Assembly: GCF_014905175.1 (NCBI RefSeq)
Contig: NC_057790.1
Coordinates: 23,214,469 to 23,278,468, forward strand
DNA from: Aphidius gifuensis
Taxonomy: Eukaryota; Arthropoda; Insecta; Hymenoptera; Braconidae
Direction: 5' to 3'
DNA: 64,000 bases
Part shown: piece after piece, positions 37,201 through 51,400 of the stretch
Layout: every line of letters starts with the position of its first letter
Numbering within the stretch: position 1 is the first letter of the stretch
The notes under the pieces: model-generated
Told to the model about the DNA's origin: nothing
Database searches by the model: none
What the model saw: the letters and a program-made list of their open reading frames with translations, nothing else
Position numbers and translations under genes: made by a program

Positions 37201-38657
37201 ATAAATAAAATCAGTGAATATTTTTAAATGAAATTTAAAATTATTCAAGTAAGTAATTTTGATTTTTAATGATTAATTAATTAAAAATAAATATTAGCCT
37301 AGTGAATTGTATCGATTTTTTAAAATTAAAAATTAAAAAAAAAAATATACAAATTAGCTTAGCTTCTGGTGAATCAGCCGGTCTCGACATATTCCCATGT
37401 TTCATTAACAGAGTTTCATCTACATATACATAATAGTATAATTTAACTGATGACACACAGTTATACATAACACAACATTTACAAGTAACATTGTCCAAGT
37501 GATCAACTACATTATTGGCTATAATTAAATTCTCATTGACTATTTTTATCATCACAATAAACTTGTATATTAATTTATTATTATCAACAATTATTGATTT
37601 TTTATATTTTCAATTTCAATACTCATCCTGACCCAGAAATCAATTTGTCAATTTATTATTTATTCTTAACTTTTATATTGTTATTTATTTCTTTCTTTTT
37701 TTTTTTTTTTTATCTTCAACAAATATTGATTATAAAATATTTCAAAACTTTTAAAAAATATATAAATTTTAAAACTTTAAAATTGACTATATTTTTTATT
37801 TTTCATTTGATATATTTTATATTATTTTTTTCAAATGAAAAAAAAAAATTATATATAATAAAATTGAATTTAATATTGTTAGAAATTTTTTTCTTTATTT
37901 TTTCTCAATTAAAATTTTATAACTGCAATTTGTAATTAACTTATAATTACTAGTAATAATATTGGAAAACAAGAGTTAAAGTTATAATATATATTATATA
38001 AATATTAATATTGTATGTGTGTATTTGGATAAATGTACGTGAAGCAATAAAGTACATTGTGGTAGTGTAATATGAATTTACGTGCAATGTATATCGAAAG
38101 CCCTGCAGCAAAATATAATTTATATATATAAAATCCAAGAGTCAATACATCAAGTACATAGATATTTGATACATACACACATATATATTTGTATCACCAG
38201 TGGGCTCAATACCATTTTTAGTTAAGTCAAATTGATCCATCCACCAAACTAGAGTCACGTTCACTAGTATCATATCAAAAGACGTCACAATTTCAAGATA
38301 ATCTACCATCCAATATCTAAAAAATATTAAAAAAAAAAAATTAATCTCCTCATAGATGAAAAAAAATTATATATTTTTTTCCTTTTTTTTTTTAGGTCTA
38401 TTTGATGAATCAGATGATATCCTGTAAAAAAAAAAAAAAATAATCCAATTATTGTAATAGAAGAAGTAAAAGGAAAAACATTTAGTGAAGTTTAAAAATA
38501 AAAAAGTGAAAATATAAATTAAATTGAATAAACACAGTGGATTATTAAAGTTTATTTTAAAAAAAAAACGTGAGTTTATATAGTTATTATTTTTTTGTGG
38601 GTGTACATCACCATCCCTCATTGATTGAGGGGGTGTTTGTCACCAAATTAATATCAG
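34206..38657. other. Gene-poor AT-rich stretch with GC-elevated islands
   Basis: No exon here can be supported with confidence. Islands of clearly higher GC lie at about 35,265-35,450, 35,755-35,910, 36,615-36,710, 37,365-37,400 and 38,190-38,300. Some have short open frames, but none has a recognisable protein motif plus clean splice sites. They could be promoters, 5' UTR exons or conserved non-coding elements of the large gene that follows. Confidence 0.4.
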
Positions 38658-38945
38658 AGTGGGTTTTGAAATATTTAATGGGCGTTTTGCCCGTAATTTA
38701 ATACGTGTTATTTTACGTAGTATTACTGATAATAGTAGTCATACTGATTCATTAATACGTCGTTCAGTACTGGCTACTTCGGGTTTATCGGGGGTGGCCG
38801 TGGCTACGGGGGAACATAATGATCCCCCGTCCACGTGTCACACAACCCCGAGTATTATATCGAGTGGTGTATCATCATCATGTGGTCCAACAAGATCCAG
38901 AGTGAGAGCAATGTCAATGAGAAGTCTTAGACGTGTTTCACATCC
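38658..38945 (+). CDS. Exon of unknown plus-strand gene (upstream exon)
   Basis: An open, GC-richer segment ending in a strong donor (CATCC then GTAAGT) at 38,945, phase 2. The reading frame encodes a Ser/Thr/Arg-rich stretch including GVSSSCGPTRSRVRAMSMRS and ending LRRVSHP. The left edge is uncertain. An acceptor CAG at 38,655-38,657 is possible, but there is no in-frame ATG before an upstream stop near 38,626, except the internal Met pair in RAMSMRS. Translation could start there if this is a first exon. Codon usage here contains many GC-rich codons unlike the surroundings, supporting coding. I do not recognise the family; the look is that of a disordered N-terminal region of a signalling protein. 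Confidence 0.55.
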
Positions 38946-41900
38946 GTAAGTTTTATAAATTTTTTAATCAAAAATTTTATATAGATTTTTAGATTGTTTA
39001 ATTTTATATCAACTTGATTATTTATAAAATATTTAAACTGGAAAATTAAATTTATGTCCAGTGATATTTGTTGTAAAATTTAAATAATTTAAATTTAAAA
39101 TAGTTTTTTTTTTTTTTCTTTTATTTATGTTTTTTAAAGAATTGTAAAGAAAGACGATATTTTATTATTTAATTTCAAAGTTAGATAGACATTTCAATTA
39201 TTTAATTATTTTTTTCAGTTATTTAATAATGCCTTTTTTTTTTAATTTACATTATCTATGTTGGTTTCTTGATAAGTTGAAACTTTTCAACAACTTGAAA
39301 TTTTCTTATACAATATGCATATCTTTATTGAATTAATACTTGAAAGCTATATGATGGAAGATGTATTTATTCAAGCACACACTGAAAGAGCAGTTATTAT
39401 TATTTTTATCTCCATTTGTTTTTATTTTTTTTTTTTAATTTTTGTTATTCATGAAAGTGCCATTATCCATGACAAATCGACACTCGACCTTGTCCTGAAG
39501 CATACCGTATTTTTATATTTTATACATTTTTTTTTATTTTTAAACAAAACTATAGTAACTTGTATTGTTCATGTCTTCAATATTGTTTTTATATTTTTTC
39601 ATCATCCTGGAAAATGAAAAAAAAATAAATATATATGCGTGGATTGAAAATTTTTGTAGCGTAACAAGGTCGCATTAAAATTTTTTTTTCTTGTTTAAAT
39701 TTATCTGCCTCATTTGAAGATTAACGAAAGGAAAACAATGATATAAGAAAAATAAAAAAATTAAATGTGAAAATTGATTGAATTAAAAAGATGGCATTAG
39801 TGTGATAAAAAATTGCCATCTTTTGTTGAAATTAATATTTTTTATTATTTAAATTTATTATTTCAATGATGTAATATTTTTGTTGTTATTATTATTTAAA
39901 TATAAATTTATATTGCGTTGAAAATCCAACAAAGTTATTATTTTTTCAAGCGAATAAAATTAGTATTCGTGTGTAAGTAATTTCACTTTGTTGCTTATTG
40001 TGCGGCCTTAGAAAAGCAAATAGAAAAATATTTATAAAAATATAAAATAGAGCAAAGAAAAACTATTGACAATGACAACGATAAAAGTATGACACAAAGA
40101 TTCCAAAAGAATTTATATAAGATAAAATAAAATATATTATTTGACGATATTTTGAAAATTAAAAAAAAAATTAGCTAACGATTTTTATCGTCATATTTTG
40201 TTTAAAAAAAATTCTAAAACTTTTTCTACAAAAAAATAAATTATCAATTCAATTTGCATCATCTTTTAACAATTGACAAAAATAAATAAAATATAATCTT
40301 GCCCATGGCAAATTTTTCTACGTGACTTTTATTTATTCGTAAAATTTTTTTTGTATTTCAAAAATCATATATCTATGAAATCATAACAGTAAATTTTTTT
40401 CATTTTTTTTTTCTATTCTAATAAAAAAATAATAGTATAAAAGTCAAGTGCTGAGAGGGGGGCCGGGGAGAAGAATGCAATTTGAAAAAAAAAAAAAAAA
40501 TCTAAAGCTTTCTTTGTATGAAATTGAGGACGAGGATATTTTTTTTTTTGCTCATTTTAACGCAATAGACTGTTCATGGTTAAAATTATCGTTGCAAATC
40601 GAAATTGCCGAAAGGGAAAAATATTTTTTTTTCTCAACAATAGCCTTTTTTTTTAACAATGAAAAAAAATATTAAGTATGAAAACAAAAATATGAATGAA
40701 AACAAATATTTATATGAAAAGAATTTTTTTTTTTTTTTGAATAATAAAAAGGAAATAAAAATAAAAGAATGGAGTTTAAGGAATTAAAAATATATAGCAA
40801 GTGTGATTTTAAAAAATAAAATATATCCAGTTTGTTTTAGTCCAAGCGTATGTCACACGTACTACGGAACACAACTATGGGTTTATCGTTGTCCGCTGGT
40901 ATAACGAATCGCTTTTATCAAGCATCCGGTGTAACACCCTTTGCATCTCTACCAACCCCATCTTTTTTTTTTTTTTTCTGTCATTTTATTTACCTCCCTC
41001 ATTTTTCCACGTTGAACCAGTATATTTCCCTTTTTTTTTCCTGTTTTTTTCATTTTTTTATTGTCATTTTCGTTGTTATTACACTAACTCATTTTTTTTT
41101 TTTGTTGTTTATTTGTTTGTTTGTTTGTTTTTTTTTGAGAGACAAAAAGCAAAGTAATTGGAAAAACTAAACTCACCGATGCAAAACGACTGTTGTTTAT
41201 CACATTCGATGAAAAATATAAAATAAATAAAAACATTTCCGATGAACTTGTCTTTATAGTTAATTAATAATGAAAATTAATTTCTATATTTTTAAAAAAA
41301 ATAAATATTCTATAATTACTTGAAAAAAATAATATATATTTTTTTATTTTTTAAATATATAAATAAAACAGGCATTTTTATTTGAAAATTAATTTTCAGT
41401 AGTACAAGTCAAGCAGTGTCAGACCTTCCTTTATTTTTTTCATTTTTCATGTATATAATTAAAATAGAAAAACCGAATATTATAACAACAAACAATAAGT
41501 TAAATTTGCTATTAATTTTTATAATTATATTTAATAATTTTAGTTGAAAAAAATTTTGGAATGTTTTAAGGTGTGAATATTGTGGCCCGTTATTTGAATT
41601 TTTTCCCAACGATTTTTCATTAAATTTTTCATTTAATATTTTCACAACACGACGTACAATAAATTTACAAAATATTATGACATATAACGCAAAATATAAT
41701 AGACATTATGATCATGCCACTCACTGAATATTAAATCACTTTATGAAGAGCAATTTTAAAACAAATACAAGTTCCACTTTAAGTTTTAACAGTACAGTCA
41801 TTTAGTGGATAATCCAAGCAATTTATTATTAAACCAAGAAATAAATATGTATTTCAATGTTGAAAAATAAAAAAAGTATATATATTGTTAACCTCTGGTC

Positions 41901-42199
41901 TTGTTGAAATAGTGCAACCTAAAATGCCTCAAGGTAAAAAAAATTTGCTACTGTCATTTTTGACATATATGCCCGTAAAAACTAGTTGATACTCGCTTTT
42001 GGCCTCAGGCCATTGTCAGAGTAAAAAATAAAATTTCAAAAAATCATAATATATATACTCCAAAAATATATATTCCAATATCTTTGTATTTTTGTGCCAA
42101 AAATAAAACTGTATCAATAAAAGAAAAAAGACTATTATTATTATTGAGTTTTTTTTATTTAAAATTTTTTTTTTTTTTTTGTAGTGTTTATATTTTATT

Positions 42200-42400
42200 T
42201 GTTAAGGAGAAATTTTTTCTTCACATGGGTCAATTTGGAAAAAATTTGAAGTTACTGAGGAGGTATTGCTACAGTTTTCTTTTTGGCACAAAAGTAAAGT
42301 TTTTCTTTGCTTTTTTCTTATATTTCTCCGACTTTTCTCCGAAAGTTTTACGTTTTTCTCCGATATTTCTACGCTTTTCTTCAATTTTTATCGTCTCATT
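42200..42400 (+). repeat. TTTCTCCG-motif repeat, diverged copy
   Basis: The stretch has several TTCTCCGA/TTCTCCGC words and, near 42,225-42,270, ATGGGTCAATTTGGAAAA followed by an AGTTACTGAGGAGGTA-like part. The last section resembles the reverse complement of 54,890-54,950 (ATGGGTAAATTTCGAAGA and onward). A third, shorter relative is at 22,010-22,080. Likely old copies of one dispersed element; the sequence matches were made by eye. Confidence 0.4.
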
Positions 42401-45400
42401 ATAATATAATAAAATATTTTATTTTTTCACTTTTAACGTTTATAAATTTGAAAAAAAAAAAAAAAAAGAATATGTGGTGGCAGTAGATGTGGGTTGGTTG
42501 ATTGGGAAAAAAAATAGTTTGAATTTATTATTATTTCAAAAATTCGACTGCGGTGTCTTATTATCAATTGAAGTTACCACAAATGTATTGTTATATTTCA
42601 TGGAAACTTATCCTTTTTTAAAGTTTTTTTATCATCCTTTTATTCTTTTTTTTTTTTTGAAAATATAAAATGCATCCAGAATTATTATTTTATCTATCAT
42701 TTTACCATCCTTTTTGTCAAGAGGTTTTAAATTTGTACCAGGACTATCTCACCATCGAAAAAAATCTCTCAACTGACTTGAAATATTCAAGATAATATTT
42801 TTCTTACTTGTCAAATGTCACGTTTTATTATTAATAAAACTTATTTAAATAAAAAATAAAAAATTCTATTTTAAATTACATGTAGAGTTATAAATCGGGT
42901 ATAAAATATAATAATTAAATATATGTCAATAAAATTATGATAAATATTATTATTTTTATTGAATAATGATCATTTTCTTGAGAGAAAATTGAAAATAAAG
43001 ATTTTTAAAAAGTAAGAGTTTGGATAAATTGGTGTTACGATGCAACCTTTTTTGGTACTATATATTTTCAAACTCTTGGCACTGATCTCAAGGTACATAC
43101 CCACCCTCCTCCTTATTCTTTCTCTCTTCTATTTCCTCAAGAGGATCTGCTTCTATTCTCTCTTTTATGTCACTTTTTATTTATTTTTTTTCTATTTTTT
43201 TATCCTCCCTTGGCTCTTTTCATCCTCTCTTCTCATCATTTTGCCTCTTTTCTTCACCAATTCTTTATAAATCCCTGTGTACGTCAAGTTGAGACTTGAT
43301 GATACAAGAACACACGATATTTTGCACGCGTTCCATACTCTACTTGGTATTTCGAGGCTATCTCTTCGACTTTTTCAATCGATTTTATACCAAATAAAAT
43401 ACACTACATGTTTTTTATTTATTTTAAAAATAATATATAAAAAAATTTTTCTCATTCAATTTACAATTATTTGTCGAAAAATATATTTTGCTTTATTGAA
43501 AATAAATTTAATTCTATGTAATTATGGGGTTTTTTTTTTGTCCAATTTTATTTTATCATTGTATGGAATTTTTTAAAGACAAATACTTGATTTTTCATTT
43601 TATGTCTTTATGAGTTTCTTTGATATTTCACTTGGTGGCTAAAACTCTGGAAGTTTTTTTTTTTTTTTTTTTTAATTCACCCTCTTGTTCACTCTTTTTT
43701 TTTTTACTCTTACATTTTTAAATCGCCTCTTTTATATATTTTCTTTGGTGCCTTGAGGTCTTTGTAAATTAACATCCTGCTCTCGACCCACTCTCTCATT
43801 TTATTTTTTTTTTTCTTATTTTTATATTGTCATTACATTGATTGAACAGTTTGTCTCTGCTGAATCATTAACTTTTTATATTTTTTTTAAAATAAAAAAA
43901 ACAAAATTAATTATATGTATTTTGCAATTAATTTGTTTAATTGTTTATTTGAGTTTTTTTCTGTCATCGATATAAAATTTAAAAGTTATTTTTCTTTTTT
44001 TACATTTTAAAATTTAAAATGTTTTGAAAATTCAGAGCAAACATCCGGCAAGCTTATTTTTCTGTATCTGATTTGATTCTAGAATCCGGTAAAAAAAGTT
44101 CTGATTATATAATATTTATATACACTTGGCATTTATCACTGTTACAAAACAAAAAATTTATTTTATCATATTATTTTTTTTTTTTCACATGGTCACAAAA
44201 GCATTTCCTTGCTCCATTATTCGAGTGTTATTTTTCTTTTCTCAACTTGAAAAATAAAAATATAAATATTCAAAATAAAAAAAAAACAATAATCATGATT
44301 ATAAATTGTATAAACTTTTTTTTTTTTTTATTACTTTGTAAATGGTTATGTTTTTTCTTGACAATTACAAGATGATTTAATTTTTTATATTTATTATTAT
44401 TTTTTTATAAATAAAAATTATGTTTTTCACGTGTCACAAGAGTTATACAATGTACGTGTGTCAAATTACCATTGTGTCCTTGAAGAAAATAAAAAAAAAA
44501 ATCTGAATAAACTTTGAATATGAAAAGTGCGAAATGTAAATATTAAAAAAAAAAAAAAATAACAGGTGAATGAAATATTTGATTTTTTCCACAAAAAAAA
44601 AAGCAAAAGGATTAGTAAAACCTAAATAACATAGGTTCAAATTTTTTAATCAACAATTCGATCTGAAAAATAAATTAATAAATTAAATAATTTTAAAATT
44701 AACAATCTTTTTTATTAAAAAACAATTTTATTTTTTCATTAAAGTATAATAGACGTAAAAGGATTTGATAAAATCCAAAAGAGGATTTGCTTGATTATAT
44801 ATATCTTTCAATGTACACACATTGTATAGTTTTAAAAGTAAACTTTTTATTCAGTATCATCTCCATTCCCTTATTTTGATTCACATCATACTCTTGAAAC
44901 CCTTGACTGCTTTTATCCAACTTCGTGTTGATACAATATAAACAATATTGATCGCTTCTAAACATACCACAGCTTATGATTAAATAAATTTTAAAGCTTA
45001 GTCATCTATTATTTCAAATATTGAATATGTGTTTAAAATTATTTTTAAAGATCAAAAAAATACAATGATACTTGTTAATTATTAATTTATTTAATTAGTT
45101 AATTAAATACTTGGTTAATCGATAAACTAAATTTCTTGGAAAATAAATATAAGCCTTGTTAAATGCTGTGTATAAATTCTGTCATATAATTTTTAACTTA
45201 CATTTTACATCAGTAATCTTAGTTTCACAGAATTGTATAATATAATTATAACCATGAATTAACATAATTACAATTATCGACTTTTCATACGTGGGTGTAA
45301 GATGAAGAAAGTAAACAGGTTAATTTTAGTGAAAGTAAATAGGATAATGTTGTGGTATCACTACAAGACATGTCATCAAATTCTCTAGAATCTAGATGAC

Positions 45401-48400
45401 GTCAAACTAGACTAATAGTTAGACTATTATGTTCTTATTTTTTTTTTTAATCCAAAAATACATTCAAAAGCTTTAATCTCAATAAATAGTTAAAAAAAAA
45501 ATATTAAATTATATATTTTTAATTATTAAATTGAAATATTTTTCAAGTGGTTTTATATTTTTTTTTATATTTTGATAATGAAAATAATAAATTTTATTAA
45601 ATATATTTTTAACTGTGTAAATTATATTTTTAAATATTTTTTTTTATATTTACACCCACTCAATTATTTGCTTGATAGTTATTTAGATAATTAAAAAAAT
45701 ATATTTTACGTGGGTGTATTTTTATGTACATTGTGTATGTGTTATTGACTTGTTTATTTAATTAAAGTTCATTTACGGTGGTTGGATTATTTTTTTTTTT
45801 CTACTTATGCTTGGCTCGGTTAACAATATTTACAGTTGAAGTAAAAACACTCTCTCATTGCTCACGTTAATCATTTTTTATTTGAAAATAATATTCGGTT
45901 TTCGCGTTACGTACGTGTAATTTAACGAAAAAAAAATTATTTTATTTATTTTTTTGCTTCATGAATTTTTGAAATATTAAGTAATGAAGTTTTTTTTATT
46001 TATAAATTTTATACTCGATTGATTTATTTGTCAATAATATTAAATACTCAATATTCTAAATTTAACTATACGGAAATAAAAGTTTTTATTCATTAAATGT
46101 TTTTTTTTTTTAATTTAAACAATCATGAAATAATCATTTTGTTTGAAACACACTTTGCACCAGTTGACAAAGAATAATTGTTTCGAAAAAAAAAAAAAAG
46201 AATTTCTATTGTATTTTCTTTGATAATTCTTCAAGACATATTTGTCAACTTTAAAAAGCACAATCGTCAACTTCTTCGTTTGTCTTTTTGCACAATATTT
46301 TTTTTTTTATATCCATTGGAAAATATTTTCACTGTCTTCATATATATCTCCATTCAAATGCTGTCTTCTAGAATAAAAGTCCACCCAAGGCATAAAAATA
46401 AATTTTTTTATACAAAAAATAAAAAACTTAAACTACAAAAACCAATAGTTTAAACTGTTTTTTTATTATTAATAAATTTATTAATTTACTAACTTTTTTT
46501 TACACATTTAAAACTTTTGTGTTGCGAAATAAAAATTGATTATTACACAGAGCATCAGTGCTTATGATAAAAAAAAAATAAAAAACAATAATAAAACAAA
46601 AAATCCAAATACAAAAAATTTAATAATTATATTTTTTTTCAATTTTGCTATCTCAATTATTGTCTCCCATAAGATTAAATATAAAAAATCAAAGAATAAA
46701 AAAGATGATAAAATACCTTTTAAACTATATAAAATTTAAAAAAAAAAAAAATAAACGGAAGTGGTAAACTGGAGCATGGCCTGAGGGCAGTCGACATCAC
46801 ACACAAAAAGAGATATCAAGATAGAAAAAGACAAAGAAATTATTGCAATGTCAAGCATCCCTCACCGGATGTTGAATCGACGACAGATTTTATACACCAA
46901 TACATATTCACACTGCAAATATATATTAAATTTCTCGCTCTTCTTCTTCCTCTTCTTCATCTTCTCTGTCTGTTTAACATTTTTTTTTGTCAAAATTATA
47001 TGTGGGCTATGTGCATGTTGATATTATTATCAACACCTGTATACTCCTCATATTTGCATACCTTGTAACCACCGAGTATCTAAGATAACAAAATATATAT
47101 ACATGCAGTAAGGTGGTTGCATACAAGTATTACAATGTTGCCTCTCTCTCTCTTTTTCTCTAAGTATTTTTTCTCTTTCTCTCGGGCCAGGAAACAATCG
47201 ATAACTGACCCATATTGTTACCCTCCTTTTCCTCCTCTTCATCAACGACCTTTTTCCTTCTCCTTCACTATCACCTATTTCTTCTTCTTCTTCTTCATCT
47301 TTTTCTATCAACTCTTTTTTATATCTGCAATATTTTCCCTCCACTACATGCATTTCCTTCTTTGCCTTTTTTTTTTTTTTCTTATCTCCTAAAATCAGAG
47401 CTACAGTTGTTCTTTTTGTTTCTTATTTTATATATATATTCATTTTTTTTTTTTTTCTAGTTTTTAATTTTCTTTTAAAACACCTTGTTTTGACACAACC
47501 TTTTCTCCATGACCTGATTTATCTTGTTTTTAATTTTTTAGACTGAAACAAAAAAAACAGTGCATTTGTTTTTTAAGAGATTATTATTTTTATTTTTTTG
47601 ATGATTATTTTGATATACTAAATTAACGTCCAACATGACATCAACGTTGTTGAAAATGTTTGTGGGTAACTGCGGTTACTGGAACATATTGAGTTAAGGA
47701 AAGTTGTATGTGTGTCCATTAGATACATACCAGAGAGTTGGTCAAATTCTCTCATAGTACTCCCAATGGTCTTCTTAGATAAAATCCCTAGTGATAAAAT
47801 AAATGTTATAGTATATAAAATTCTTTTTGATCATTTTATAATATAATTTTTTTTTAACATTATTGTTTTTGCTGTTTAATTATTATTATCTTTTTTTATT
47901 TTGAAACTTTTTATATTCTTAAAATAAAATATCTATATATTTAAAAATAGAAAACTCATTATGAAATTATTTTAAAAATAATAAAGAGAAAAAAAAAAAA
48001 AACATTTACAATAGTTATAATAGAATGGGAACGTCTAAAATCCGATTAAAATCGACGACCCAGATCTCTGTATTTGGTTGATGTGGAATAAGGTGTCCGA
48101 CCCGTTGTAAATAGTCAGCCGAGGGCGTTTTTTGAGTGTGCCAAAGTGGTGCAATGCAAGGTGATTGCAGGGTGGTGGTGTTTGTGGTAGTGGCAAAAAG
48201 AGGAATATTGGCAAGGCTATATATTTTCAAGAGAGGGATTGAAACACAAACCACGTGAGGCTTTGAAGGTACATATACACATATATGTATTCAAGGTTTT
48301 TTTATTTTATATATATTTCTTTTTTTTGCATATCTTTGTCATCATCTTGGTTGTGCTTGCGGCATCTACCTGCAGCCTGTCAAGGGTTTGCACACACAAC

Positions 48401-51400
48401 CTTTTTCATCATTTATTTATCTTTTAATTTCATTTTTTTATTTTTTACAATTTAAAAATATTACTTTCCTCAAATTACCGAGAGGCTCTATGTATTTATT
48501 TATTGATAAATAATTATCAACATGTAAATTATTGCTAAATATATCTTTAAATTAATTAAAAAATTTTATTTACATGAACTAGTTTATTGATAAATAAAAA
48601 ATTTGATGAATTTTATTTTTTGGCAGCTAAAATATTTATTTGTATATATTTTTTATTCATTATGAAATATTGTACGTGTACCAATTTTTGGCAACGAGTC
48701 ACGTGATATTCATTTTTGTATATATTTGCGTGAAAAAAAAAAAAAAAATAATAAATAAATCAGGTCATATCGATAAATCAATTTTGCGGTGAAAGTTGTT
48801 GTATATTTTAAATGTGGCTTATTATCTCTTTTTTTTTTTTTGATTAAAAATATTCATCGTTTTTCGATGATTCTTTAATATTCTATTTATTCAAGAATTA
48901 TACTGAATTATTATTATTTTTTTTTTTAGAATCAACAACTCGGTAAAGTATAGGTTTAATACATTTTTTTTATCTGTTTAAATTTTAACATCATTTTAAC
49001 AAAATCCTCAAATAATTTACTTTTTTTTTTCAATCCAAGTTGGATAATTATGTTGCTAACTCTGAGGGTACTTGAAATTTTTTTTTTTTTTATATTTATT
49101 TAAACGTTTAGTGGCTCTTTAAAGTGTTGAATATCTACTCGTTGATAAATAACGATTAACGTTTTCCAGATGAATTTTCTTTTGGATTATTTGAGACATT
49201 CAGATTAATTAAAACAAACGTTTACTTTTTTTTTCCATTTACGATACTTGAATTGTATATATTGAAATTGTCAATTGCATAAAAAAAAAATAAAAAGCAA
49301 ATACCAAAAGAAGAAAAAAAAATAAGTTAATGTCACATTGTCAAAGCTTGAATTCTCACTCAAATTTATTGTCTCTGATTTTTTATTATTATTTAGGAAA
49401 TTGGACGATTGGACAATTGCTGCCATTCAATCGACATTGCAGCTTCTAGGAGCACATATTTAGGGTACATTATTATAAATTTTTTTTAAAATTATTTTTA
49501 TCAACTAAATTTTTTTCCATCTTTTTAAATGTCTCGTTTATTTTTTCTTTTTTCATTGCACAATCCTTTAAATATTTTTACACTTTTTTCTCTCTAAATT
49601 CAATTATCAAAATAATAATTACAATTAATAATTTTTAATTCATTTTTGCATTAAAAATAAATTTTATTAATTTATTAAACTAGGGTAATTTTGTATTTTC
49701 TATTTTTAACATTGGCATGATATTTCAAATTATTTAAAATGATTACCTTCTTTTTTTCTTCTCAATGTTTTTTTTTATGCTGCATCCAACTTGACATTTA
49801 AAAAAATAATTATCAAAAAAGCATTACACTATTTACCATAATAATTATTCCATTGTCAATAAACACTCACTTCTATAGTTGTCATTTTTTTTTTTTTATT
49901 TCAAACTTTGCTTGCTCTTTCAATTATCCTGAAAATTAATTAAAATTATGTAATCAGCCTTATTTAACACATGCTACTTGTCTTGCTCTATATAATTTTT
50001 TTTTTTTTTTATCAACTTCAAAATACACACAAGTAAATAAAATTAATAATGTAAAATATGTTATTATTATTTTTCAACTTTTTCATTTATATATTTATAT
50101 TATTACATTTTTTACAACTCTTGTTTTTCTTTATCATCAACAAAAAATAAAGAATATATCGTTTGAATTTATCGTATATATTTATTTTTATTTTTTATCA
50201 CGACTTAATGTCAAGCAAAAAAATAAAAAAAACAGCAAGTTTCATTTTGCCATGTAGTTTTTTGCCAGCTGTCTCAATACAGTCACGACAGTTATAAAAA
50301 TAAACACCAATAAAATAATAACATTTGAAATATAAAAAATATATAAACGAACACTTTTAATTTATAAAATTTTGATAATGATAAGAAACCGAGAATAAAT
50401 AGTACATATAGTAATGTGATATAGAGTCGAATACAAATTACGATGAAGAAGATTAAATGGAGAGACGCAGTGTTGATGCAGCTGGTGAATCGATTAATCA
50501 TCTGTCCAATCCGCGGTGATGGATCAATCCACCGATGACCCTGAAAGCTGCCCAATGACCTGGAAATATATTTTTTTTTTTTTTTTTAAATATGACAAGG
50601 AATAACTAACAACAGGAAACATAAAGACAAAATCATAAAAAAAAAAATTGAAGGATTTTGTGTTCAACGATTAACCTGTATTATCTGACTGATTTTTTTG
50701 TGTACTTGGATAAATATCTGTACTATCTATATGATCCAGAAAAAAGAATATAAAAATGAACGTTTAAACTAATGTGAATTGGAAAAATATAAGATAAAAA
50801 AATAAATGAAAAAAAAAATATTGAAACAAGTGGTAATATTGGAGGCGCTTTTTTTGTTATTTTATTTATTTTTGTTTAAATTAATGTAGACGACGATTAT
50901 TCTAGTGTCATTGTGATGATGTATGAGGGTTTTTATATTGAGTGTCGTCACATGCTGTAGGCCACATTTATATAAAACACAATAAACTCGTGCTCAGGAT
51001 GAGACTCCCCTCTAGAAAAATGAAATAAAAAAGTTTAAAAAAAAAATACCTCGAGGGTATATCTCAGCTTTTACAGTACACAAACACACATACCCTCGTG
51101 TTTTATACTTTTATATTATAAGGAGAAAAAAAAAAAAACAGAATTATAACCCACAATTCATTTTACTCTTTTGTGTAAAAATAATTTTATTATTGCTTCA
51201 TAAAAATGCACAATAAAAAGAATTGAAAATGAAAAAAAAATATCACGTGCGTTAAGTTGTGTGCACCTTTAACATCATACAACTAATTTTTATATAACTT
51301 GAAAAATAATAATAAATTTATATAAATAACAATAAATACTGCAGATAAAATTTTTATAAAATACTAGATTTTTTTTTTTAGAAAATTCAATATTCAAGGA

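Noticed and set aside
37277..37555. 92-codon minus-strand frame ending MSRPADSPEAKLICI
   Set aside because: Only a short stretch looks coding and the rest is AT-driven; no splice partner or family was recognised.
43277..43576. 99-codon plus-strand frame with LRLDDTRTHDILHAFHTLLG
   Set aside because: The first part has mixed codons but the rest is Phe/Ile/Lys from A/T DNA, and there is no supporting motif.
47117..47460. Phe/Ser-rich open frames around 47.1-47.4 kb
   Set aside because: They are translations of CTT/TTC pyrimidine-rich simple sequence.
48015..48254. 79-codon minus-strand frame in a GC-elevated patch
   Set aside because: No motif, no clear splice sites; could equally be regulatory DNA.
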